NCBI RefSeq assembly: GCF_002939385.1 | Contig: NZ_MULI01000007.1 | Coordinates: 62,001 to 126,000, forward strand | DNA from: Streptomyces sp. MH60 | GTDB lineage: Bacteria; Actinomycetota; Actinomycetes; Streptomycetales; Streptomycetaceae | DNA: 64,000 bases | Direction: 5' to 3' | Shown: one piece after another, positions 52,340-63,611 of the stretch | Position numbering within the stretch: position 1 is the stretch's first letter | Layout of the letters: every line of letters begins with the position of its first letter | Notes under the pieces: model-generated | The model's database searches: none | What the model saw: only the letters and a program-made list of their open reading frames with translations | What the model was told of the DNA's origin: nothing | Translations under genes and position numbers: made by a program

Positions 52340-55015
52340 TCAGCGGGTCATGCCGTGGTCCTGAGCAAGTGACTGTTCGGCCCAGATGACTTTGCCGTGT
52401 CCCGAATAGCGCACACCCCACCGATCGGCGAGCTGGGCCACGAGGAACAGGCCACGCCCGCCCTCGTCGAAGTCGGCTGCCTGGATCACGCGCGGCGCGG
52501 TGCTGCTCGCGTCGTACACCTCGCAGATCAGGACCCGGTGCCGAAGCAGCCGGACGGTGATCGGCGGCGCGCCGTACCGTACGGCGTTCGTGATCAGTTC
52601 GCTGAGGATGAGTTCCGTGGTGAAACCCGTGTCGAGCCCCCACTCTTCCAGTTGTCGCATGCACTGGGCCCGGACAGCTCCGACTGCCTCGAAGTCGGCG
52701 GGAACGTCCCATTGAGCGATGTGCTCGGCCGGGAGGCGGCGGGCGCCGGCCACGAGCAGGGCGACGTCGTCGTGCGATCCGGTCGGCACCATCGTCTCGA
52801 TGACGGTACGGCACGTGCTCTCACAGCCTGGTTCCGTGTCGGTGAGTACCGACCGCAGCAACTCCAGTCCGGCGTCGATGGTCCTGCCCCGACACTCCAC
52901 AAGCCCGTCGGTGTAGAGAACGAGGCGGCTTCCGGGCGGAACGCCGATGTCGGTGGTCTGAAACGGAACGCTCCCCAGGCCGAGCGGCAGATTGGCCGGC
53001 ACGTCGACGAACTCGACCGAGCCGTCGGGCAGGACCAGCGCGGGCGGTGGGTGTCCGGCGCCGGCGAGAACACACCGACCGCTGGTCGGGTCGTAGACCG
53101 CGTACACGAGGGTCGCGCCGGTGACGGTGTGGTCTTCGCCGCCTGCCCGGTATGCGGCGTCCAAGCGCGTGACGAGCTGGTCCAGGTGGAAGAGGAGGTC
53201 TTCCGGAGGCAGATCGAGGGCCGAGAAGGTGAGGACCGCGGTTCTCAGTCTGCCCATGGTGGCGGCGGCCTGGAGTCCGTGCCCGACCACGTCGCCCACC
53301 ACCAGAGCGACCCGGGCGCCCGAAAGGGGGATGACGTCGAACCAGTCCCCGCCGACGCCTGCTCGGGCCGGCAGGTAGTGGTGGGCCACTTCCAGGGCGT
53401 CTTGCCGGGGCAGGTCCGGCGGCAGCAGGCTGCGCTGGAGGGAGACCGCGGTGGCGTGCTCCCGTGTGTAGCGGCGCGCGTTGTCGATGCACACCGCCGC
53501 GCGGGCCGTCAGTTCCTCCGCGGGCGACACGTCGTCCGGCTGGAACGGAGGTTGGCTCCCGCGCCAGAACATGACGAGTCCCAGTACGACCCCCCGGGCA
53601 CGCAGGGGCACCGCGAGGAGCGAGTGGAAGCCCAGTCGCAGAACATGCCGCGCGCCTTCCGGATCCGGTACGCGCCAGTCCTGCGACCGTGTCAGATCGG
53701 GTACCAGGAGGGCGTCCTCACCGTCGATGGCCCGACGCTGCTGCGCGGCCGGCCCGTACTCCAGACTGCTGCTCGCCTCGTGGAAGGGCCAGGCGTCGAC
53801 CGCTCCGCGCAGCGCTACGCGCCGCACTGACGACGTCACGCCCGGTACGGGTTCGTCTCCGCGCAGCACCGCGTCGAAGAGATCGACGGTGACCACGTCT
53901 GCGAACTGGGGGACGACGAGGTCCGCGAGCTCTTCGGCGGTACGCGCCACGTCCAGGGTGCTGCCGATCTCCGTGCTCGCCCGGTACAGCAGTTCCAGGC
54001 GTTCGTGTGCCACTTCCGCTCGCCCGGCGAGGGAGCGCAGCTCGGTGGTGTCACGCAGGGTGGCGACGCCTCCGGCCGGGCCGTGGCCGCCGCGGCCGGT
54101 CCGTCGCACGTTGACGGCGAGCAGGCGGCCGCCTACCGGCTGAACGGCGTCGTCCACACTCCGGTCGGACGTCAGGAGCCGCACCATCGAGACGGGCAGG
54201 CCGAGGTCGCGCAGCGGCCGGTGCTCCGCATCCGCAGGCAGGTGCAACAGCCTGCGCGCCTCGTCATTGACCAGCGACAACCGGCCGTCTGTCCCGATCA
54301 CCAGGACCCCTTCGCGTGCCGCATGCAGCACCGCGTCATGGTGCTCGTACATGCGCGTCACCTCGGTCGGTCCGAGCCCGTGCGTCTGCCGGCGCAACCG
54401 CCGGCTCACCAGCCACGCCGCGCCGGTGGCCAACGCCAGGGATCCTGCGGCACCGGCTGCCAGCAGCGGAAGTTGCCGGTAGAAGGTGCTGCTCACCGTG
54501 CTGATCTCCAGGCCGGCCGTCACGATGCCCACGACGGTCCCGTCCGTGCCAGTGACCGGCACGACCGCGCGAACGGCGTCCGTCGGCTCTCCCCTGAACA
54601 GTTCGGTGTAGGACTCGCCGGCGAGCGCCCGGCCGAAGTTTCCGCTCGCACGCTTGCCGATCAGATCAGGCCGGGCGTCGGTGTAGCGGACACCGTGCCG
54701 ATTCAGGGCGGCGATGAAGTCCACGCCCGAGGTCCGTCGAGCCTCTTCGGCCAGCGGCTGCAGCACAGCCGTCGGGTTCGTGCCGTTCACGGCTGCCGCG
54801 ACGCCGGGGGAACTGGCGAAGCCCGCCGCCACCGCGAGCGCTTGGTGTCGCGCTCCACGCACCGTCTGGCTCCGCGTTTCGTACACCAGGGTGACGTCGC
54901 TCAGCACGGCGAGGAGCAGCATGACCAGCAACTGCAGAACGAAGACCTGCGCCGCAACGCTCTGCGGCCATGGCTTACGCGGTGCCGCTGATACGCCACT
55001 CATCCCCTTGGGCAT
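52340..55015 (-). CDS. Membrane SpoIIE-type phosphatase with sensor, PAS, GAF and HATPase
   Basis: This 891-residue sensor has helix 1 (about 22-42), an extracellular sensor of the CitA/Cache type (about 45-178, VDFIAALNRHGVRYTDARPDLIG), and helix 2 (about 181-203). PAS (225-330), GAF (335-500), SpoIIE/PP2C (about 520-740) and HATPase (750-885) domains follow. The phosphatase motifs are complete: GGDWFDVIPL, VGDVVGHGL, ATLVYAVYD and LYTDGLVE. The extracellular domain has the fold used by citrate/malate sensors, so an organic anion is a reasonable ligand. I use the ATG at 55015; the ATG at 55003 is also possible. It faces the histidine phosphatase gene, and no partner STAS gene is adjacent. 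Confidence 0.9.
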   Translation of the reverse strand: MPKGMSGVSAAPRKPWPQSVAAQVFVLQLLVMLLLAVLSDVTLVYETRSQTVRGARHQALAVAAGFASSPGVAAAVNGTNPTAVLQPLAEEARRTSGVDFIAALNRHGVRYTDARPDLIGKRASGNFGRALAGESYTELFRGEPTDAVRAVVPVTGTDGTVVGIVTAGLEISTVSSTFYRQLPLLAAGAAGSLALATGAAWLVSRRLRRQTHGLGPTEVTRMYEHHDAVLHAAREGVLVIGTDGRLSLVNDEARRLLHLPADAEHRPLRDLGLPVSMVRLLTSDRSVDDAVQPVGGRLLAVNVRRTGRGGHGPAGGVATLRDTTELRSLAGRAEVAHERLELLYRASTEIGSTLDVARTAEELADLVVPQFADVVTVDLFDAVLRGDEPVPGVTSSVRRVALRGAVDAWPFHEASSSLEYGPAAQQRRAIDGEDALLVPDLTRSQDWRVPDPEGARHVLRLGFHSLLAVPLRARGVVLGLVMFWRGSQPPFQPDDVSPAEELTARAAVCIDNARRYTREHATAVSLQRSLLPPDLPRQDALEVAHHYLPARAGVGGDWFDVIPLSGARVALVVGDVVGHGLQAAATMGRLRTAVLTFSALDLPPEDLLFHLDQLVTRLDAAYRAGGEDHTVTGATLVYAVYDPTSGRCVLAGAGHPPPALVLPDGSVEFVDVPANLPLGLGSVPFQTTDIGVPPGSRLVLYTDGLVECRGRTIDAGLELLRSVLTDTEPGCESTCRTVIETMVPTGSHDDVALLVAGARRLPAEHIAQWDVPADFEAVGAVRAQCMRQLEEWGLDTGFTTELILSELITNAVRYGAPPITVRLLRHRVLICEVYDASSTAPRVIQAADFDEGGRGLFLVAQLADRWGVRYSGHGKVIWAEQSLAQDHGMTR

Positions 55016-55327
55016 TCGCCCGTTTTATCACCGTTGCGTCCTGAAATTTCGGTGGGGCGGGGTGCGCACGTTTGTGACGCTGGACGGCAGCCCCGGGGGC
55101 GGGGGCCGGCGTACGGCGGGAGCCTGTGTTCTGGTCGTGTCTGCCAGACCGGTACTCCCTGGCCTCCGCGGACGTCGCCTCGCGTGACCTTCGCGGGCGC
55201 AAGGTCGATACTGCCCCTGGAGGACTCCTGTCGGTCTGCAGTCGACTTGCCGCGAAGACCTGACGGTATGTCACCGAGGTCAAACACGGGTCACCGGCCC
55301 GTCCGCCAATCTGCCTAGGAGAGACCC
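55016..55327. other. 312-bp intergenic region, divergent promoters
   Basis: This lies between the SpoIIE sensor (leftward) and dhaK (rightward). I see no open frame with a ribosome site, no clear palindromic operator longer than eight bases and no RNA motif. It should hold both promoters. The AGGAGAG at 55317-55323 is the dhaK ribosome site. Confidence 0.5.
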
Positions 55328-56320
55328 TTGAGGATGCTCATCAACGTACCCGAGACCGTCGTCGCGGACGCGTTGCGCGGTATGGCTGCCGCCCATCCCG
55401 AGTTGGCCGTGGACGTCGAGAACAGGGTGATCGTGCGGCGGGACGCCCCGGTGTCCGGACAGGTCGCCCTGGTGTCCGGAGGCGGTTCCGGGCACGAGCC
55501 GCTGCACGGCGGGTTCGTGGGCCCGGGGATGCTGTCGGCCGCCTGTCCGGGTGAGGTGTTCACCTCGCCGGTGCCGGACCAGATGGTGCGGGCCGCGGCG
55601 GCCGTGGACAGCGGGGCCGGGGTGCTCTTCGTCGTCAAGAACTACACCGGCGACGTGCTCAACTTCGACATGGCCGCCGAACTGGCCGAGGACGAGGGCA
55701 TCCGGGTCGCGAAGGTGCTGGTCAACGACGACGTGGCGGTCACGGACAGCCTCTACACCGCGGGCCGGCGCGGCACCGGGGCGACACTGTTCGTCGAGAA
55801 GATCGCGGGGGCCGCGGCGCGGGAGGGCCGGCCGCTGGAGCAGGTGGAGGCGATCGCCCGCCGGGTCAACGACAGCTCCCGCAGTTTCGGAGTGGCGCTC
55901 AGCGCCGTCACCACGCCGGCCAAGGGCAGCCCCACCTTCGACCTCCCCGCCGGTGAGCTGGAACTGGGCATCGGCATCCACGGGGAGCCCGGCCGGGAGC
56001 GCCGCCCGATGATGACCTCGGGCGAGATCGCCGAGGCGGCCGTGGACGCGGTGCTGACCGACCTCGGCCCGCGCAACCCCGTCCTGGTCCTGGTCAACGG
56101 CATGGGCGCGACGCCGCTGCTGGAGCTGTACGGCTTCAACGCCGAGGTGCAGCGGGTGCTCGGCGAACGCGGTGTGGCCGTCGCCCGCACCCTCGTCGGC
56201 AACTACGTCACCTCCCTCGACATGGCCGGCGCCTCGGTCACCCTGTGCGAGATCGACGAGGAGCTGCTCGGACTGTGGGACGCGCCGGTCAGCACCCCGG
56301 GTCTGCGATGGGGCATGTGA
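55328..56320 (+). CDS. dhaK: Dihydroxyacetone kinase subunit K
   Basis: DhaK binds dihydroxyacetone covalently and DhaL phosphorylates it using phosphate from the PTS via DhaM. This 330-residue subunit has the start MRMLINVPETVVADALRG, the glycine-rich GGGSGHEPLHGG (51-62), the two Asp-rich loops and the substrate-anchoring His218 in LGIGIHGEPG. I use the TTG at 55328, five bases after AGGAGAG; the in-frame ATG at 55334 is farther, and the family start with Met-Lys/Arg-Met favours the TTG. It is first of dhaK-dhaL-dhaM. Confidence 0.95.
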   Translation: MRMLINVPETVVADALRGMAAAHPELAVDVENRVIVRRDAPVSGQVALVSGGGSGHEPLHGGFVGPGMLSAACPGEVFTSPVPDQMVRAAAAVDSGAGVLFVVKNYTGDVLNFDMAAELAEDEGIRVAKVLVNDDVAVTDSLYTAGRRGTGATLFVEKIAGAAAREGRPLEQVEAIARRVNDSSRSFGVALSAVTTPAKGSPTFDLPAGELELGIGIHGEPGRERRPMMTSGEIAEAAVDAVLTDLGPRNPVLVLVNGMGATPLLELYGFNAEVQRVLGERGVAVARTLVGNYVTSLDMAGASVTLCEIDEELLGLWDAPVSTPGLRWGM

Positions 56321-56369
56321 CGGCGAGCCGGGGAAGAATCGCCACGTACCTACCAGGCAAGGAGATCCT

Positions 56370-56969
56370 GTGCTCGACGCCGACTTCTTCCGCCGTTGGA
56401 TGACGGCGGCCACCGCGCTGGTCGACCGCGAGGCGGAGCGGCTCACCGCCCTCGACTCACCCATCGGCGACGCCGACCACGGCAGCAATCTCCAGCGCGG
56501 GTTCACCGCCGTGGCCGCCACGCTGGAGAAGGAGGCGCCCGACACTCCCGGCGCCGTCCTGATCCTCGCCGGGCGGCAGCTCATCTCCACGGTCGGCGGT
56601 GCCTCGGGGCCCCTGTACGGGACGCTGCTGCGCCGTACCGGCAAGGCCCTCGGGGACTCCCCCGAGGTGAGCGCGGAGCAGCTGGCCGAGGCGTTGCGGG
56701 CGGGCGTGGACGCCGTCCGGACGCTCGGCGGTGCCGCCCCGGGGGACAAGACGATGGTGGACGCCCTGGTGCCCGCCGTGGACGCCCTGGGCGACTCCTT
56801 CGCGGCGGCCCGTACGGCGGCCGCGGACGGGGCCGAGGCGACCACGCCGATGCAGGCCCGCAAGGGCAGGGCGAGCTATCTGGGTGAGCGCAGCATCGGA
56901 CACCAGGACCCGGGGGCGACCTCGGCCGCCCTGCTCTTCGAGGCGCTGAAGGAGGCGGCCGGTGAGTGA
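56370..56969 (+). CDS. dhaL: Dihydroxyacetone kinase subunit L
   Basis: This 199-residue subunit is the ADP/ATP-binding partner of DhaK. The metal and nucleotide loop is the motif SPIGDADHGSNLQRGF (about 30-45), with three Asp-type ligands. GGASGPLYGTLL (about 75-86) and the late ATTPMQARKGRASYLGERS loop (about 155-175) complete the helical barrel. AAGGAG precedes the GTG at 56370. It overlaps dhaM by eight bases, so the two are coupled. ADP stays bound and is rephosphorylated by DhaM in PTS-type systems. Confidence 0.95.
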   Translation: MLDADFFRRWMTAATALVDREAERLTALDSPIGDADHGSNLQRGFTAVAATLEKEAPDTPGAVLILAGRQLISTVGGASGPLYGTLLRRTGKALGDSPEVSAEQLAEALRAGVDAVRTLGGAAPGDKTMVDALVPAVDALGDSFAAARTAAADGAEATTPMQARKGRASYLGERSIGHQDPGATSAALLFEALKEAAGE

Positions 56970-57372
56970 CGAGAAACTGGTGGGCGTCGTGCTGGTGTCC
57001 CACAGCGCCGAGGTCGCCGCGTCGGTGGCGGAGCTGGCGAAGGCCCTGTCGGGCGGCGCCGGGGCCGTGGCGGTCGCCCCCGCGGGCGGTACCGCGTCCG
57101 GGGAGTTCGGGACCAGTTCGGAACTGGTCGCGGCCGCCGCCGCGTCCGTGGACCGGGGCGCGGGCGTCGCCGTCCTCACCGACCTGGGCAGTGCGGTGCT
57201 CACCGTCAAGGCGCTGCTCGCCGAGGGCGACGAACTCCCGGAGAACACCCGGCTGGTGGACGCGCCCTTCGTGGAGGGCGCGGTGGCGGCGGTCGTCACG
57301 GCCTCGACGGGCGCCGACCTCGCGGCCGTGGAGGCGGCGGCCGCGGAGGCGTACTCCTACCGGAAGGTCTGA
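56962..57372 (+). CDS. dhaM: PTS-dependent DhaM phosphotransferase subunit
   Basis: This 136-residue EIIA-mannose-like domain carries the phospho-accepting His in VLVSHSAEVA (about residue 14) and the GGTASGEFGTS and LTDLGSAV loops. It takes phosphate from HPr and rephosphorylates ADP on DhaL. It is the short, EIIA-only form, lacking the HPr- and EI-like extensions of E. coli DhaM, so it needs the genome's general PTS proteins. The GTG at 56962 lies inside the last codons of dhaL. Confidence 0.92.
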   Translation: MSDEKLVGVVLVSHSAEVAASVAELAKALSGGAGAVAVAPAGGTASGEFGTSSELVAAAAASVDRGAGVAVLTDLGSAVLTVKALLAEGDELPENTRLVDAPFVEGAVAAVVTASTGADLAAVEAAAAEAYSYRKV

Positions 57373-57421
57373 TCGAAGGGTCCGGCCGGGAGGTCCGGGC
57401 GCAGGGCCCCGCCCGGTCCGC

Positions 57422-58258
57422 TCAGTCCCCGGCCACGAACCGCCGCGCCAGCCGCTCCCCCGCCTTCTCGGCCGCGGCCGTGTCCTCGATGGGCTCGGCC
57501 TCACTGCCCTTGAAGACGATGTACGTGACGTCGGAGGCCACGCCGCCGCCCGCGGGGTCCGCCGGGATGCCGAGGGAGCGTGCGGCGGCGTAGGAGGCCT
57601 CGCCGATCAGCTCGCTCGGGCCGACGTCGCCGACGACCGCGTACCGCACCCGGTCCCCGTGGACGAGGGCCGCGAGCGATCCGCCGCGGACGTCGTCCTC
57701 GCGGTGGTCCCAGGTGTCGCTGGGTCCGGGCACGACGACGTAGGGCAGGCGTTCGGCGTCCAGCGGGCGGCCGTCGGACTCCGTGAACGCGGTGGCGGGG
57801 CTGAACTGCGGGTCGGTGCGGGCGTTGCACCGGTCGCCGGGCCGGCCGTCGCAGTCGACGTCCAGGTCGGCCTTCCAGTACACGGCGTCCCGCGTGCCGC
57901 ACACCGGGATGTCCGCCGGTGCTCCGGCGTCGCTGCGGTAGCGCCCGCGCGAGACGGGTGCGCAGTCCCGCACCTTGGCCAGCAGGTCGGCGGCGCGGAC
58001 GGGTTCCCCGCTCCCGTCCCGCTGCGGACGGGCCCCGGCCCGCGAGCGGGGTTCGGACGGCCCGGCCGGGACGTGCGGAACGGGGCCCGTTCGGACTCCG
58101 GACCGGTCCGCGCGCAGGCTCCCGGTCCGGTCCAGGACGCCGGGCAGCAGGACCCGCGCCGGCGGGTGGGGGCGCGGCGGGGGCGGAGCGTCGGGGAACG
58201 TCGTGGGGGCGAGCAGGGCGGCGCTGGCCGCGACCAGTGTCAGCGACTGGACACGCAC
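57422..58258 (-). CDS. Secreted GH75 chitosanase
   Basis: This 278-residue exported enzyme hydrolyses chitosan. It has a signal peptide (about 1-20, VRVQSLTLVAASAALLAP), a Pro-rich spacer (20-85), and the GH75 domain (about 90-270). That domain has the conserved Asp in DVDCDGRPG (catalytic candidate), the loop DPQFSPATAF, VVVPGPSDTW, and the Glu in GDVGPSELIGEAS (second catalytic candidate). Family 75 was first found in fungi and is common in Streptomyces. AGGAGAGG precedes the GTG at 58258. No DasR-like box is seen before it, although the 58600 palindrome on the other side of the gap is near. Confidence 0.9.
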   Translation of the reverse strand: MRVQSLTLVAASAALLAPTTFPDAPPPPRPHPPARVLLPGVLDRTGSLRADRSGVRTGPVPHVPAGPSEPRSRAGARPQRDGSGEPVRAADLLAKVRDCAPVSRGRYRSDAGAPADIPVCGTRDAVYWKADLDVDCDGRPGDRCNARTDPQFSPATAFTESDGRPLDAERLPYVVVPGPSDTWDHREDDVRGGSLAALVHGDRVRYAVVGDVGPSELIGEASYAAARSLGIPADPAGGGVASDVTYIVFKGSEAEPIEDTAAAEKAGERLARRFVAGD

Positions 58259-58657
58259 GATGGGACCTCTCCTCGGGGACATGGGCGGGCACTCGGCCCC
58301 ATGTGTCCCCCAAACGCTCGCGCGGCCACCTTTCACAGGGCCAGACGGTGCACGCCCGCCGTGCGCCCCGCGTCCCGGGGACGCGCGACCGGGGGCGGGC
58401 GGGCCGGGCCTGGTCCGGCTCCGGCCCACCCGGCCGCTCATGCCGGCGCGGGTCGGCGACGACAGCGGTCCGCGCGCCGTCGGCGCGAACTTCCCCGGGT
58501 TTCCCGGGAGTTCGGCCGTGAGGTGACTCAGCATACGTAACCCGCCCGGGTGCGGTTCACCCGCGGCCCTCTTGATGTGATCGCGCCACGGCGGCATATT
58601 GGTCCGGACCTTTACAGCCGTCGCCGTCGAAGCCGGCGCCACCGGGGAGGCAGAGCC
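58259..58657. other. 399-bp intergenic region with divergent promoters
   Basis: This lies between the GH75 gene (leftward) and the FnIII lipoprotein (rightward). It contains GGTCCGGACC (58600-58609), a perfect 10-bp palindrome that resembles the core of DasR boxes. No frame with a ribosome site or RNA structure stands out in the rest. Confidence 0.55.
58599..58609. promoter_or_regulatory. DasR-like palindrome before the FnIII lipoprotein
   Basis: TGGTCCGGACC differs from the TGGTCTAGACC core of DasR boxes only in the two central bases. It lies 49-59 bp before the lipoprotein start. The change of TA to CG weakens the case, so it is noted as a candidate only. Confidence 0.4.
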
Positions 58658-59647
58658 GTGCGCGAGGTTTCCGTTCCCGCTCTCCCGCGCCGCTGCGCCC
58701 TGTTCTGCGGGGCGCTCCTCCTGCTCACGTCCTGCGGCTGGGGCTCGGCCGGGGACGGTGGCGGTGAGGGCGGCGGTCTGCCCGCGGTACCCACGGGCGT
58801 CACCGCGAAGGCCGGCAGCGCGACCACCGTGCACGTGATGTGGAACGCGGTCGAGGACGTCGAGACCTACGAGGTCTACCGCGGGGGCACCCTGGTGAAG
58901 GAGGTGCCGGCGGCCGAGCGGATGGTGGACGTCGTCCGGCTGCGCCCCTCGACGGCGTACGTCTTCACCGTGCGGGCGCGGGACGCCGACGGGAGGCTCG
59001 GTCCGCGCAGCCGGGAGGTGCGGGCGACCACTCCCGGCGCGGTCGCCGACGACTCCGCTCCGACCCGCCCGGGGGACGTCCACGGCCGGGCGGCGGGCGG
59101 CCGTGCGGTCCAGCTCACCTGGTCGGCCGCGAAGGACAACCAGGGTGTGGTGTCGTACGACGTCTACCAGGGCGGCACGAAGGTCCACAGCGTCGGTGGC
59201 CATCAGACGGCGGCCGTGGTCACGGGGCTGCGGGCGGGCACCCGCTACTCGTTCACCGTGCGGGCGCGGGACGCCGCCGACAACGTCTCCCCCGCGGGCG
59301 CCGCCGTCCGGCTCACCACCCCGGGCACCGACGACGGACACGCCACCGCGCCCACGCGGCTGCGCGCCGCCTCGCACCGGGCCGACGGCGCCTACTACCT
59401 CGACCTCTCCTGGGTCCCGCCGCACGCGGAGACCCCGGTGACCGAGTACCAGATCCACCTGGACGGCCGGGCGGCGACCTCGCTGGTCTACGGCGCCGAC
59501 GCGCCGCGCGACCGCGCCGAGTACAGCTTCTACGCCGGACGCGAGGCCGGCGTCACGCACCGGGTGAAGGTCCGGGCGAGGCTGGCCGACGGAACCTGGG
59601 GCGGCTTCTCGGCGGAGCGGAAGGTGACCACGGGAGCGGGCCGGTGA
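58658..59647 (+). CDS. Lipoprotein with three fibronectin type III domains
   Basis: This 329-residue lipoprotein has a signal peptide with lipobox LTSC (Cys at about 25), a Gly/Asp linker, and three FnIII-like domains (about 42-128, 137-222 and 230-325). The first two carry matching strand pairs: VHVMWNAVEDVETYEVYRGG with TAYVFTVRARDADG, and VQLTWSAAKDNQGVVSYDVY with RYSFTVRARDAADN. Such modules bind polysaccharide or serve as spacers in Streptomyces exported enzymes; no catalytic domain is present here. GGGGAGG precedes the GTG at 58658. It is divergent from the chitosanase, which suggests a role at a polysaccharide surface. Confidence 0.88.
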   Translation: MREVSVPALPRRCALFCGALLLLTSCGWGSAGDGGGEGGGLPAVPTGVTAKAGSATTVHVMWNAVEDVETYEVYRGGTLVKEVPAAERMVDVVRLRPSTAYVFTVRARDADGRLGPRSREVRATTPGAVADDSAPTRPGDVHGRAAGGRAVQLTWSAAKDNQGVVSYDVYQGGTKVHSVGGHQTAAVVTGLRAGTRYSFTVRARDAADNVSPAGAAVRLTTPGTDDGHATAPTRLRAASHRADGAYYLDLSWVPPHAETPVTEYQIHLDGRAATSLVYGADAPRDRAEYSFYAGREAGVTHRVKVRARLADGTWGGFSAERKVTTGAGR

Positions 59648-59829
59648 CCTGACGCCCGGTCGGCTCAGGTGTCCGGCGCGGTCCGGTCCGGCGGACGCGT
59701 CACCTGGCCGGTCGCGCTCCGCATGCGGGCCCGGCCGGCGCCCTGTTGGCTGCCAGAGGGGGCACGGGCGTTCCCGATCCCGGCGGCGCAAGGATGTACC
59801 GCCGACCGTGCCGCCGGAGGGCAGTCCAC

Positions 59830-60387
59830 ATGCGCATCTCATCGCCACTTCTCCGCTCCGGTGCCACGGTGGCGGCCGCCGCCGCGCTGCCCGTCGCCCT
59901 GGCCGCCGGACCGGCTGCGGCGGGACCGGGGATCTCCGTGAGCACCACCGGGACCACGGTGTCGGTCACGACCACGGCCTGCGCCCAGCTCAACGGCAGT
60001 TGGGGCACCGCCTCGCTGCTCACCAGCAGTCAGCGGGACTTCGCCCAGGGACGCCAGGTGGCGCTGTCCGGCAGCGGTTCGGGCCAGTCCGCGGCCTGGT
60101 CGGGAATCTCGCCGGGCACGTACACGGTGATCGTCATGTGCTCCAACAACAGCACCGCGGGCACCCAGACGGTCATCGTCTCCTCGGCCCCCTCCCCCAG
60201 GCCCTCGCCGAGCCGCTCCGCCACCCCCGCCCCGTCCGCGTCGCCGGGCGGCGTCATGGGCGGTCTGGGCGGAGCCGTCCAGGACTACGGCACGGCCACC
60301 CTGGTGGCGGGCGGCGCGCTGGTGGGGGCCGGCGTCATCGCCGCGGCCTGGTTCCTGCGCCGCCGCTCGAAGCCGTACCGGTTCTGA
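59830..60387 (+). CDS. Exported, membrane-anchored hypothetical protein
   Basis: This 185-residue protein has a signal peptide (about 1-31) and a beta-rich Ser/Thr/Gly domain (32-120) with two Cys (TTACAQ and VMCSNN) that may pair. A Pro/Ser linker (122-145) and a C-terminal helix (about 155-178) followed by RRRSKPYRF complete it. The end looks like a sortase-free membrane anchor. The domain has no recognised family name. GGAGGGC precedes the ATG at 59830. The layout of external domain, linker and anchor fits a surface protein of aerial or substrate hyphae. Confidence 0.78.
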   Translation: MRISSPLLRSGATVAAAAALPVALAAGPAAAGPGISVSTTGTTVSVTTTACAQLNGSWGTASLLTSSQRDFAQGRQVALSGSGSGQSAAWSGISPGTYTVIVMCSNNSTAGTQTVIVSSAPSPRPSPSRSATPAPSASPGGVMGGLGGAVQDYGTATLVAGGALVGAGVIAAAWFLRRRSKPYRF

Positions 60388-60415
60388 GCGGGGGCCCACG
60401 GGGCCGCCGGGCCGG

Positions 60416-60967
60416 TCAGGCCGGTTCGTCGCCGGGCAGCTCGGCGAACTGGGCCAGGGCGTGCCTGAGCCACTGGGTCCAGAACGTCTCCAGGTCGATG
60501 CCGGCCCGCAGCACCAGGTGGCGCAGCCGGTCCTCGGTGCTGTCCCGGCCGGGCGGGAAGTCGCGCCGCTCGATCTCCTCGTACTCGGCCAACTGCCGCT
60601 CGTGCAGCTCCAGGTGGCGTCTCAGGTCCGACTCGACCCCGTCGGTGCCGACCACGGCGGCGGCGCGCAGGCGCAGCAGCATCGTGTCCCGCAGGGGCTT
60701 GGGGTCCTGCGGGGTCGCGGTCCAGCGGGACAGTTCGGCGCGGCCCGCGGGCAGGACCTCGTACGACTTCTTCTGCCCGCGGGCCGGCTGCCGATCGGGC
60801 AGGGCCCGGATCAGGCCCTGCGCCTCCAGTTTTCCCAGCTCGCGATAGATCTGCTGGTGCGTCGCCGACCAGAAGTAGCCGATCGACCGGTCGAACCGGC
60901 GGGTCAGCTCCAGCCCCGAGGACGGCTTTTCGACCAGGGCGGTGAGGATCGCGTGCGGGAGTGACAT
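60416..60967 (-). CDS. PadR-family transcriptional regulator
   Basis: This 183-residue repressor has the PadR winged helix at the N-terminus (about 1-90, MSLPHAILTALVEKPSSGLE, then THQQIYRELGKLEAQGLI) and a coiled-coil C-terminal domain (about 100-183). That is the phenolic-acid-responsive family. It is convergent with the exported hypothetical protein and upstream of fadH by 54 bp on the same strand, but the 38-bp palindrome lies on the far side of fadH, so its own operator is not obvious. Ligand unknown. Confidence 0.92.
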   Translation of the reverse strand: MSLPHAILTALVEKPSSGLELTRRFDRSIGYFWSATHQQIYRELGKLEAQGLIRALPDRQPARGQKKSYEVLPAGRAELSRWTATPQDPKPLRDTMLLRLRAAAVVGTDGVESDLRRHLELHERQLAEYEEIERRDFPPGRDSTEDRLRHLVLRAGIDLETFWTQWLRHALAQFAELPGDEPA

Positions 60968-61021
60968 GGCCTCATCCTAGGGACGGGCCGCCCGCCGTCC
61001 GCTCTCCGCCCGCGCCCTGCC

Positions 61022-63118
<2,097 letters not shown>

Positions 63119-63148
63119 GCACACCTCACCGCACCCGGCGGGACCGGC

Positions 63149-63520
63149 TCAGCGGCTCTCGAGCCGTACGTGCAGTTCCCGCTCCTGGTCCCCGGAGGCC
63201 TGACTCAGGTCGTGCACGGTGAACAGGGAGTCCAGGGTGGTGCGGAGCCTCTCGACCGCCCAGTAGCCGCCCTGCGCGTCGGCCTCCACGGACGCCCCGA
63301 GCCGGGCGGGGCCGCACTCGCCCCGCTGCTCGTCGGCCACGTCGAAGGTGCCGAGCCACACGGTCGGGCGCACCTCGTCGTACTCCCGGGTCACGTCGCC
63401 CGTGTGCCGGTCGGAGGAGAAGCACGCGCACAGGGTGTCGAACACGGTCCGGGCGTCCTCCTTGCTGCACCCGCTCAGCTCCACCGAGACGGACTCCGGA
63501 TGCAGTCGCTCACCGTCCAT
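63149..63520 (-). CDS. Conserved hypothetical protein
   Basis: This 123-residue acidic protein starts MDGERLHPESVSVELSGCSK and has one Cys pair region (TLCACFSS). It alternates short strands and helices with DVTREYDEVRPTVWLGTFDV in the middle. No named family is recognised. The ATG at 63520 has no strong ribosome site. It is on the same strand as fadH, 111 bp upstream, with the 38-bp palindrome between, so it could be the first gene of a shared unit or end there. Confidence 0.65.
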   Translation of the reverse strand: MDGERLHPESVSVELSGCSKEDARTVFDTLCACFSSDRHTGDVTREYDEVRPTVWLGTFDVADEQRGECGPARLGASVEADAQGGYWAVERLRTTLDSLFTVHDLSQASGDQERELHVRLESR

Positions 63521-63611
63521 CGTGATCGCTCCCTCTCGTGGTCATGGCAGATACCGCTCTCGCCGTACCACCAGAAAAGCACCACCGGCGGCCCGGCGCG
63601 AAGGGGCCGGG

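Noticed and set aside
54975..55283. A 102-codon frame in the gap before dhaK
   Set aside because: It has no ribosome site and a composition unlike a protein. The gap is better read as divergent promoters.
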